64,000 nt of DNA, taken from the NCBI GenBank assembly GCA_947652115.1, contig OX393564.1:2900621-2964620 (forward strand), read 5' to 3'. Made by a program: the position numbers and the translations under genes. The stretch comes from Blastomussa wellsi. Lineage: Eukaryota; Cnidaria; Anthozoa; Scleractinia; Plerogyridae. The notes beneath the pieces are model-generated. The model was not told the DNA's origin. It worked only from the letters and a program-made list of their open reading frames with translations, and made no database searches. Of this stretch, positions 50,101-62,100 are shown in pieces; the first letter of the stretch is position 1, and each line of letters starts with the position of its first letter.

Positions 50101-53100
50101 AAACATCTTCCTGCTTGCCATTCATTTCTACCAATATTACAAGCAAACCAGTCTGGAATTAACCGTAAGCACACCGGAGTAAAACCCCATCGGGGGGGGG
50201 GGGGGGGGGGTAATCGCATTATACATGACGGGAAGTCCAACGTATTTTTTGGTTGAAAATTTACACGCTCGGTATTGTTTTGGGTATGAGATCTGTCACA
50301 TATTTTTTTTGGGTCACATCTCCGAGCGAAATATTTGTTGCGATCGGAGGATCAGAAATTTTTTTAGCAACGTGCAAATTCTAGCATTAGAAGAGTCTGT
50401 TTGATTGATTAAATCCGTATTGAGGTATTTAACTCTTGCATTTTTTGGGAGGAAATTTTGATCCCAGGTATTTTTTTGGGTCTAAAATTTCAGGCTCGTG
50501 TATTTTTGGGGTCTGGAATATGAAGTTCCGTCGGACTCCCCCCTCACGTATAATGCGAGAACTCCCCACTCCCACCGTGGGAGTGAAACCAACTGTAAGC
50601 AAATAGTAGCTTAATAGATAAACTAGTTTGTGTAAATATCACCTTGACTGACTGACTGACTCATGAGTCATAGTATGGACTCATTTAAATCATAAGCAGG
50701 GATATCATATTTAGAAGTTTACCAATCTGCTGTATTATTAGTCTCTTGCCCAAGCTTACCGCATGGTCCAAGGTTATCAACAGTTATTTCCTTTCCTCTT
50801 GTACAGGCCTCTACACGTAATGCACAGTCATTGTAATAAGTGACTTTATCACTGCCGCACACTTCATCTCTGGTTGGTGGACAGTCACTCATCTTTGGAC
50901 ACTCGCACTCAGCGGACGTTAAATCGGTTGCCTTGCAGCGGGAATAGTGTTCACAAACCTTCTTCGCGCAAGGGTCTGCAGAATTAACCACATGTTATGT
51001 AAGCCAGAAAGGAAGACAGGGGAACTAACTAACGAACGAAAGAACGAACGAACGAACGAACGAACGAACGAAGTAGCGAGCCTAAAACAGTTGTAATGAG
51101 TTTTAGTTTTTTGCTTTTAGCTTAACTGATGATTCTCCGTGTTTAAATAAAGTTTTACATTACATTACATTACAGCGAGCGAACGAACGAACGAACGAAC
51201 GAATGAATGAACGAACGAACGAACGAACGAACGAACGAACGAACGAACGAACGAACGAACGAACGAACGAACGAACGAACGAACCGAAGGACGGACGGAC
51301 GGACGAACGAACGAACGAATGAACGAACGAATGAACGCACGAACGAACGAATGGACGAACAAATGGACGGACGAACGCGCGGAAGGACAGGCGGACAAAT
51401 GAGAAAACGAACGAACGAGCGAACATACACGCGTACGTGCAGGTAACAATCACTCTCATTTCCAAAATTCAAGTATACGAATAGTGACTGGAATAATGGG
51501 GGTTGCAGTTTCCTGTTTTCCCTAACCTAAGGGCATATTTAGTCAGAGAAGACAAACCATTCTGGTAAATTTTCGGTAGCATAAGCCGCACACTTAACTC
51601 CGAACTTTACACTGTCAGCATGACATCAAGTCACTAGACAACCTCTTTGAAGAAAACCGTCATGACGAGAGAGGAGATTTGGAGCAGAAAAGACTTCTGT
51701 TCCCACCCCATTCTTGTCGTTTTTAAAGCTTACCTTTACAAGTATCCATGGCCAGTCTTGCACTCAAAAGACCCAGCTCATCCAGCTGGTCTATCATGTG
51801 CACATAGTCCCTTCCACTGGCGAGACTGCTATACGCAACAGACGGCGAGCTAACAGCAACAGCGACAACGAACATTTGAATGCCTCTGTTCTTCAGCACG
51901 GCAGCAGAAGACTTGAGATCTTCTGTGATTTCACCGACGACTATTGTAATTAGAGACTTAGGAACCTGCGGGAGAATGCGATTGATTACTTCCTTATGTG
52001 GACAAATACTAGTCCACGTTAACAGGAAAAAAACATTCACCCTCAATCTAGATCTAGTGTCCCTGAAACATGTCGGATTGACATGCTGTGAGAAAAAAAC
52101 AGATCATGTAAACACACAACAAGAAGTAACGGGAACATTATGCTGTGGCAAGGGCCATGGTGTATGCTGATACTTTTTAAACGCTTCATTTTCCTTTGAA
52201 CAACTTGTTAGTAAATTAGAACAATAACGATTTGAAGCTGTAAAAGAACTCAAAAGAAACGAAAAAACCCAACATGAGGCATGGATGGACAAATGTGTCG
52301 AAGATTAAAACGGATTGCATTGGGGTAAACGCCAAAATGTTAGCCGGTTTTTTTTTTCTAGTTTATCTCAGTATCACTTACAATAATCAGTGTCACTTAC
52401 AATAATCGGAAAATCATCCTAGCTTGTGCGTAATGTGGTCATGACATTGCCAAAAAGGACTGTTGCACTACCAATTTGACGTTCAGAGCTCATAATTAAC
52501 AAAATTGAACAGAATTACCCCAGATACTGTGAACTAGCCCCGTTAACTTAGAAATTATAAAACTGTTGAAATCCTCACCCCTGTTCGTCCTCCGTTTTTG
52601 AACACTTCCAAAGCCTTTCGCAGCGTGTCACTAAGCCTGCTTGTCGGATTCGATGTGGCGTCTCTCTTAGCAGGTAGCCCAGCCACTCTGGCTTTCAGTA
52701 CACCAGGGCGTTTGTGTTCTGTGAGCTCAATGTCTTTCCTCGCGGTATCTCCGACAGTGAGAACTCCAACATGTGTCTGGAATTCGGAAATCGTGAAGGA
52801 GTTGATCATATCGAGAACAAAGTTCTTCTGTTGGTCGTAATCCGAGGGAGTCAGGGCGCTGGAAGAGTCCAAAGCGAAGACCACGTCCATTGGGAATGGG
52901 CAAGCTGAAATATGAAAAGGAACGTTGTAAACTTTTAAATTTCACATACCACAAAAGCAACAACATACAACTGATAAATTCGATAGCCGGATAACAGAAA
53001 CTGTTTATAACTGTCAACTCGCCATCGTAGATAGAAGGCTTATTTAAACAGGGAGTGAGGTTTGGAGTGGTTTTGGTGGTATAAAAAGTCTTCGCGGTCA

Positions 53101-56100
53101 TCGTGAAGACTGATTTTGACGACCATATTCAAAGGAGAAACGTCGAACACGGCGAATACTGAAAAGAATGCTCATTCGTATAGTCCGTCATTAAAAACCT
53201 TTCTCATTCCCATTCGTAATTTGTTTTTATCTTGTTTTTGTCTTTGGAAACTACTGTTTTGATCGTTAGGGTTAGCGTTATACATAGGCGTACGGACAAT
53301 TTTTTGGTGAACCATTTGTCCAAAAAATTCTACCAAGTTGCCTTGCCCAAATTTTCTCATGCTGCCCAAAAAATTTGATTTGCCCAAATTTAGGGGGGGA
53401 GGGGGGGGGCAGCCCCCCTGCCCCTCCCGGCCGTACGCCTATGGCGTTGTACATCAGAAAAATAACTTAAAACATGATGACATAGTTCAGTAGTTGCCTT
53501 TGACACTACTCACCTGCAGGGTTGGTACACATAGTCTCCACTAAAATGTCTCCTCTGGTCGGCTTACACCGACCACACCATCCGCCACACTTAGCAGACA
53601 CCACAACACCACCGTACAGCTTCTTGTAATCTTGCATCTGCAAGCCACTCGGGAAACCTTGCAGTGTCCACGTCACATCATCCCGAACCCGAAATCCCGT
53701 CCCGTTAAAATCAATCTTGAATTCACCCTTTCGGCATTTACCAGTGTTCACGGAGTAGCAGTCTCCAGCTGTGCCGTAAGCGATGTCTTTTCCTTCCTCT
53801 GTCTGGGAAAAGATAAAGTCGTTGCTAATAATTTTCATGGTAGCAATGTCCAAGCGGACTTTTGTGAAAATCGTTTTTCCTCGCTCAGCGTATAACTCTG
53901 TTCGCGCAGGCCCACTGCAGCTAAACCTGTTCTGGAGTCGCTCGTGGTAGATGATAGCAAAGTTGTTCTCGGCACCAGATTCCAAAGTGATGAAAGCCTG
54001 CGGCGTGTTAGACGCCATCTTGTAACAGTAAATTCTGTTTGGGTCTTTACACCTATTGTTCACGTGAATAAGGTAATGGCCATCAGAAGAGATCCCGGAT
54101 GCTTTCACTTCTGCGCAGCTGTAAAAGGCTGTTGAAATTGAGACAAGAAGTTTGCCAGTTAGTTTGTCATTGATATTTTTTCATATATAGCTTCGAACGG
54201 TTACGTAATGGCAGCTTTCAAATGAACACAAAGAGTAGCTCTAAATTGCAGGAATGGCTCCGGGCTCGGAATGCACTGGGAACGAGTTTGGTTAGCTAAA
54301 TTAGACTACAAAATCACCCTGGTTAGCCTATTATAGCACTGCGGTTAGCCTACTGAGCAATCCGGTTAGCCTACTGAGCACTGCGGTTAGCCTATTAAGC
54401 AATCCGGTTAGCCTACTTTTGCATTCCGGTTAGCCTACTAAGCACTGCGGTTATGCGGTTAGCTCTCAAGAATGGTAAGGGCAACACGATAAAATCTTAA
54501 AATTTTCGGTGTTCGGCAGCCGGGCCTCGGTACTGTAGTGGTTAGTAGGAATAGCTCGTGTTCTGGGTGACCCGGGATCGATTCCACCTCTGTGCTCTTA
54601 TAATTGACTTTGTTTTTTTTTTATTAGACGAAAAAATCAAAGTCTAAAAAAATCAAAGTGTCCGGAGCCATTCCTGCATTTAACGCCATGTAACACAAAG
54701 GCATCCAAAGAGCCAATCAGAACAGCTGATGGAAAGCGCGGGAAAACGTGATACATGCGGCAAGTATGGGTAAACTGCAAGCGCAAAGCGCGGGAAAACA
54801 TGATACATGCGTCAAGCGAGTGGAAACGTGGCAAATACGGCGAGCTTGGATAAACGTGATACATGCGACAACCATGGAAAAACGTGTAACTGCGTGCAAG
54901 GGAGGAAAAAAGTGCAATCCAGCTTGGTTAAGCAAGCCACAATTTGTTTGGACGTGAGGGGTGTAAACAAGGCGCTCAAAACAACGTCGTCTCTCGGATT
55001 GGCTAGAGTAAGTGCCGGGCATATCAAGCAGAAAAAAAATACAGAAACCGCACAAGAATTTGATGATAAACCAACCTTGAGAAGCGATAAATGGCACTTT
55101 CTTTGCCTCCTCTGTGTCCTCGCCGGGCTTGGGTATCACCACAAGATTGTCCCCGGATGCAACAACCTTCAACTTGTCTTCATCCGGGTCATCAGTGATG
55201 GCAACAACAATGATCTTGACGGGCTTGTCTTTTAATCTAAGAACCGCGTCTTTTATGTCTCTAGAGTTCTCATCAAATTCTCCCTCAGTCATCACAATGA
55301 CAATGTCCTGTGCTAATGGCCGCTCGCCACGTTGAAGCGTAAACACCTCATCGCGAACTCTTCTCAGAGCACCACTCAGAGTGCCTGGCCTAGATCCTGG
55401 ACCAGGGATGTTTTCTGCCACGATTTTGAAATTCTCTTTGCTGTACCCGTCATTAAAGAAAACCCTTACATTGGCAGGGGTGCCATTGTAGTCTACGAGG
55501 GCGAGGCGCGTCTTGCTCGCGGAGACTTCATACTCCTCTACAATGTTCTTTAGGATTGCTACCATTCTTACAAAGTTGGAAGGAGCTTTAGGTCCTGAGG
55601 CGCCGATTACAAAGGCTAAATCGATGGCTTTCTCTACAGAAAAAGAATGGCGAAGAAAGTTAAGTGATCAGAGCCACAAAAAAGTTTAGAAAGCGGTAAA
55701 TGAAAAGCTACAAATGATGTTTAAACAATAAAAATCACTTGACAGATTTTAAAATCTTGAAAGTGATTTTGCGTCTAACAACATTCTTTTACGTAAAAGG
55801 GACACAATTTTTAATTTTTACATTTTTAGTTGTAAATTGTTACAATTGGTAAATGTGCCGCTTTATATCACTGTTACTTTTTTACATACCTTACAAATAG
55901 CAACGCTGCACTGGTGACTATTTCTCACATGAGCAACGCTTACAAAAATACTCAAGTTGAAGGTACTACTTACGACAAATTCCTTTTGATTTCACACTGG
56001 TCAATTCTTTCTCCATACAGGCCTTGGCCTTCAGAGCACATTCACTTGGGTACGTCACCATGTCGCTTCCACAAACTGCTTCAAAAGGCTCTGTGGAACA

Positions 56101-59100
56101 ATCGTCCACACACTCGCACAGGCCGGTGTCATTAGGTAAGGGACGACACTTGGCGTTAAAGTCACATTTGACGCCTTTACAAGGATCTGCAGAACATAAT
56201 AGATTGAGATACACCGCTCGGCCTGAAGATCACTTAATTATCTTATTACGATTTATTATTATTATTATACGTAGTTGTTACAAAATGGACTATTCCCCAG
56301 GGGGTTATCCCGGGTTCTGTAGCTTGTAGCAGGAGTAATATTGTCGCTCCCCTGGGTGGAATGATAGTCCATAGCTGGTATTGCCAATCCCTCCCCTCCC
56401 TCAGGCAGCATTCTATCAGGTTGCCCTTCTAACAATTCTCCGGTGCTCATTTATACTCCTTAGTTTTGGGTAGAACAGGAAGAGGCACCGTGAAAATAAA
56501 GGTTCATGATCAAGACACAATGACTTCGGCCAGCACTTCATTCAAACAGCTTGATCAAAGCTAGGCCATTCATAGCCAAGTAGGCCATTGCACCCTCGCT
56601 TGAAAAATTCAATTGAAAGAAAGCCCTGGATTTAAGTTAACGTTACGGAAAACCAAGAGTTATCTTCTTTGTGACTATCGTAGGGAAAAAGGTGAAGAGG
56701 ATACTATGATAATAATATTTAATACGGCGCAAATTAGCATATGAATATAAATATAAAGGTTATGGCAGACACGCCCTTCATTTGTCTATAGAAATTGAGT
56801 TTCCTGGAGAGTATAACAAGGTTAAATTCAAGAAACACAAGCTGATTGAAAAAAGAAAGATATGTAAACTTACTGCAGAGCCCGTTGTACAGAACAGTGA
56901 ATTGTTTCTGCAGAAGACAAGCGTTACGTCGAAGAAAGCACTGGTTCAAGTAGGATTTCCCATCACTGCCACAAACTGGCCTGTAATTATCGAGGCACGA
57001 AATAGGGCATGCGCAGTACGGTGCTCCATCCTCCTTAACTCGGCAAGTGCCGTAAAACGGACATTTGATACGAGAACAAGGAGTTGGGTCTTTAGAAGAG
57101 ATAGAAATAGATGAGAGAAGGAAGATAAATAGATGAGAATATATAAATGGGAGATTTAACCGCGCAAAAACAATGCAATCATTGAGACCTTCCCAATAAA
57201 GACGAGAAAACTAAGAAAGAAAGAGAACATGATAATTTGCAAAGGGATAAAAGCTAAGAAAACATTCATCAGAGTGAGCAGTTGCTCTTTGCTGGTAACA
57301 AATTTACTAAGGAATTTTACAGAGGAGGAAAAACAAAAATAAACCATAATAGTTCTGAACAAGAAATAAGAAACAGCTAGCGTCGCAGGCTTTTCAACAT
57401 TTCAGTTGCTATCCTACCACGAGTCTTGATCTGTGGTTTTTGCAGAGATACCAACTGAAGGAGATTGTAGTTTGAATCTTGCCGAAAATCAAATATGTTC
57501 ATCTTGGATAACTAAGAAGGAACTTGACGGGGCTAGCATCCATCGTATTGTTCTCTAAAGTGAGCATAAACATTTCTTCATACGGGAAAATGTGGAGGCT
57601 GACTTACAAAATACAACTTACTACAGGCCACGTCAGACACAACAGTAGTATTGCGTTGCATAAAACAAGCCTCTCTTCTTAGAAAACACTCATTCCAATA
57701 AGTCCTTGAATTAGATCCACAAACAAGACGGAAAGATGGCGGACAGAGTTCCGAGCAGATGCACAGAGCAGTACCATCTCTTTGAGTAACACACTGTGCG
57801 TAGTGTGCACACTCCGTGTGTCTACATTCACCTACAAGAAAGTATAACGAGCAGCAGAGAAAGAAAAGAAAACGAAAGAATTGTAGAGAGCTAAAACTTG
57901 TCAGAGTTTAACGGAATGAAACGATCCAAAGAAGGGTTAAAAGATCTATTTAGAAAGATAGTGGAAAGTGTAAATCCAAATATTAGATATCATCAGGACC
58001 TCTCAGTAAATACTAATCAGTAATTATGTAAGCAAACACTTTATTTCCACAGGGTGGCGCATTCAGCTCGAAAGGATGGCATCCATAGCCTTTAGGGGCC
58101 CTTCATGACATTAAAAGATCTATATATATATATAACATTACCTACATTGCTAAAAAACATTTAAAATCTAAAAAATAGAAATGTAAAGCTAAAGACTTTT
58201 CCCTTGGATTTGTTTCCCTCACTCAGCCAAAAACTGCAAGTTTGTCAAACTCCCGATTTCTCAAAATTAATTTTCCTTTCCCTTGGAGGTTCGAGAACCT
58301 GTTACTCCACTGTAATTATAGTTACTTTTAGAAACAAATCCAGTATTAATGTTATAAATTAACTATCAAGTTTCATAAGACTCGCCAATAAAGTAATTGA
58401 TCTTAACTTAATTAACCCAATATTTATTAAAATATAAGACTAAACCAGACGTAGATAGCCTGCGACAAAAGCTCACCACCCCTCACCCCTCCCTCAACTA
58501 AAAAAGGTTGCCTCGCAGACTTCGTGCTAAATCTGCTAAATAACATTATAGGGATCTTTCCAAGTATTTCATAATTTATGCATAAATGATCAAGTAACGA
58601 GATTCGAGAAATGAAAACCACTCATAAAAAATCACGTTATAAGGACATTCATGCATTACAGTATCCCATTGAATATTTTGCTTACCTCTCAAAACTGCGG
58701 CCATTACAGCGTGTTTAGTTCTTTGCGGTTTGTCTACGTCTGGTTCTGGGTCCGTTATGACGTTTTCTTCAGTAGGAGGAATTTGTATTCCACCCGGGCC
58801 TACCTCCTGTCCGATAACAACTGGAATCACCTGAAATTATCAACACGGAAAATAGCCAGCTGAAACACTATTTGTTACTTGAGATCAGACGCATAAGCGT
58901 ACAGGCAATTTTTTTCCAGGGGGGGAGGTACACCATTTGCCCAAAATTCTGCCAAGTTGCCTTGCCCAAATTTCTCTTGCTGCCCAAAAAATCGGAGTTT
59001 CCCAAAATTTAACCCCCCCCCCCCCCAACGGAAACGCTAAAATACAAAAACTAATAGCAAAACATATTCGAATGCTTTGAAAAAAGGAAATGGGAAGACG

Positions 59101-62100
59101 GCAAAAAGTAAATACTCTAGGAATTAATTAATTAATAACTTATTAGCCATATATATTTTTGTTGTTTGTAATTTTTAATTATTTGGAATCCATAGTCGAT
59201 CGTAGTCATTTACAAGTTAAAACATGCCTGTCTGTCTGCGTGTCTGTCTGTCTGTCTGTCTGTCTGTAGTCCATATACTACTTATTGTATAAGACTCCAA
59301 ATAAAACATGTCTGTCTGTCTGTCAGTAGTCCATATACTACTTATTGTATTAGACTCCAAATAAAGCATATCTGTCTTTATGTCTGTCTGTCTGTCTGAT
59401 CAGACGCAAATTACTAGCCCAGTTGTGTATGACGTTAAGTGCGTTTACAGCTCTAGTGTTTTAGAAACAATTAGTAGCTGAACCGACAACGTTCATATTT
59501 AGGGGTAGAACGAAGGGTGGACGGAGGGGCGGGTCAGTGGTTTACTTATTGGGGAGAGGAGATGCTGGATAAATTCCACCAAAACATGGAGCAAGTGGCT
59601 CTGAAATTTTAATAACAACGAGCAGAACGGTTGAGGAAGTATAACAAGCCTAAAGATCACACAAAAGCTGCCTTCATCCTGCAGCGCTGGAAGAAATATC
59701 TTTAATTGACCGAGGTCGTGAGTACAGACCGAACGCAGTGAGGTATGTACTCATGACCTAGGTTAAGATTCTCCCATACAGACCGACTAAGCTCGGTTAA
59801 TAAGATGTTTATTATATGAACAAAAAAAAAAGGGGACAATGTTTCTGTTTTTTTTTTTGGAACTTTCTGACCCCAAAATGCAAGCGATCCAGATGCCTGT
59901 CCAGATGGGAAAATCTCTACCGCGGTCAATATCGATTTTAGCCAATCAAATTCGCGAATTCGCTAGTTTTCATTCCACGTGAGACACGGCCATATAATAA
60001 CTAAAATTAATGAACCCCCTCCCCAACCCCATGATCTTCTTCAGTTTACGTACACGTTAAAGTGACACGATACAACCTTTAAGATACAACCTTTAACAGT
60101 ACTCCATACCTTTATCCCTAAATTCTCCAAGCTCTTCGCATGTCGAATTACCAAGTTCTCGTCTCCTACAGTGTTTCTATCAACAATAACCACCAGAAAT
60201 TTCCGTACGGCAGGCCTCTCGCCCTTATACCCAGGCTTAAAGAGTTCAGTTGCCTTTTCAAGAGCCTTGTCAAGGTTCGGCAGGCCTCCAATCCTCGGAA
60301 TGTTATCCAGACGCGTTTTGAGCTGGTCAGGGCTTTTCAAGTTATCACCAAACCGTATACGTATGTCAGGCTCGTTACCAAACACCATGAAGGCATAATG
60401 CACCGTAAACATGCCGTACTCATCGATTATTAACTTTATGACGTCACGCATGTAGTCGTATAGTTCGTTTGCGTTAGCACTGGTGGCGGAGATGGCGAAA
60501 GCGATGTCGATTGGGTACGTGACTAAAACTGAAACAAACAAACAATCTGATGTCAGGACTGAATTTGTTTCCTTACAGTAGGCGACTACTATGGCGAGGT
60601 GACTTGCTTCCTAATGAAAGACTGGGTTCTAGCACAGCAGCAAAAACCCCCACTGCAAACAAAAAAAGCTTGGCGATCAAATGAGGCGTTCATGGCCATG
60701 TAAAATTTGATCCCTACTAAATTGATGTTTAACTTTTTCAGGTTCTTCCCATTCGCAGAAAGGAAAAGCTTCCACCTTCAATATAAGTCCGCAATCTTTC
60801 ATGGTGAGAAGTAACATCGCAGACGAGAGCAATGAGGATTGGAAAATTAGTAGGACAAAGGAGTGGGAATGAGGCTGTTTCAGCGATCGTTAGCATAATA
60901 TATGATACAACCATGACCTCCAGTCGGCGAATCTACTTGCTGCCTCGACTCAACAAATATTGACAACACAAAATAACACAGTCTGTTTCAACATACCTTT
61001 CAAAGGACAAATCTTGTCGGAAAGTAGAGGCGCCACAGACATGAGTTCATTGAAGGAGGTCGTATGGAAGGCGTATTCGTCCTTGGAGGCGACTTTCTTG
61101 ACACTAGGAGCATCCATGCCGCTCCCCACCCCCAAGACAAACAACACTGCATTACGAGCCTTTAAGGCCCCGGATGCATCGTCAAGCGAAGGAATGTTAT
61201 TTTCTGCTTGATCCATAATCACAACTACAGCCTATAAACACAAAAGTAAAGTTTACACGTGTCATATTTTATACCAAGAACCAAGCCACTAAGGGGAGCG
61301 AGCATATGGAGAGAATGGAGAAGATTTTAAAAAATATCTTGCAAATGATTCTTACAAAAACAATTTTGTCTGGGACAGCTTTCAAATATTTGGAGCAGTC
61401 TTTAAGGCAGTCCAGTAAGAGGTTAAGTACTGCGAGAGTTAATTTTCCTCTCTCGCAACGATAATAAAATGGCCAGTAGAGTTCGACTTTCTAAATGGCG
61501 AATAGCGCTATCCTCCAGATAAACCACAGTTGATAATGTCAGCAAAACCACAGGCGGCCCATACATTGAATGTGATTACGTGACATGACGTAAGAGAATG
61601 TATGAGGAGAGTTCGAAAATTGCTTTAAATTCTACGTGTGGAAAAGAATGGAAATAAACGGAACACAGAGACGTCAACACAAGTTGAGTCATCTTTATTT
61701 CCATTCTTTTCCACGCGTAGAATTTAAAGCAATTTTCGAACATTTCTCATACATTCTCTTACATTATGTCACGTAACCAAATTCAACTATCCGTAACCAA
61801 CTAAACTATCCACTGGCAACTTATTTTCTTGACGTTTTCTATTATTTGAACCTCTGGGCTCAGAGCGCAGGTTCAGAACTACTGACTTTAGATGGATGCA
61901 GTGTTCACTAAGAAACCTGCACACTAACAATTACAATTACCTAATCGCTTAATGGAAAATGCAAACTACTGATTCAGAATAACCTGTTTCACATCTTGTC
62001 TTAGGTCCTTGATGGCTTCCAAGGCTTTTGTCAGCCCTGACGTAATACCAGGAGACGAACCCACATCTCTGAGACCGTCAATGTAGGATTTAATTGCGTC

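Noticed and set aside
18101..51000. Orthologue of agrin
   Set aside because: FS plus LamG/EGF modules recall agrin, but there are 28 FS units in a row, a vWA end, only two LamG domains, and no SEA or laminin-type EGF part in view. Similar parts, different protein.
51160..51472. Long open frames rich in S/F/V/R (-) or N/E/R/T (+)
   Set aside because: They are translations of the GAAC tetranucleotide array in several frames; no splice context or conservation.
54637..55060. Extension of the vWA4 frame into a longer coding exon
   Set aside because: The frame runs past a good splice donor at 55076 into repeats rich in GATACATGCG; no domain similarity there.
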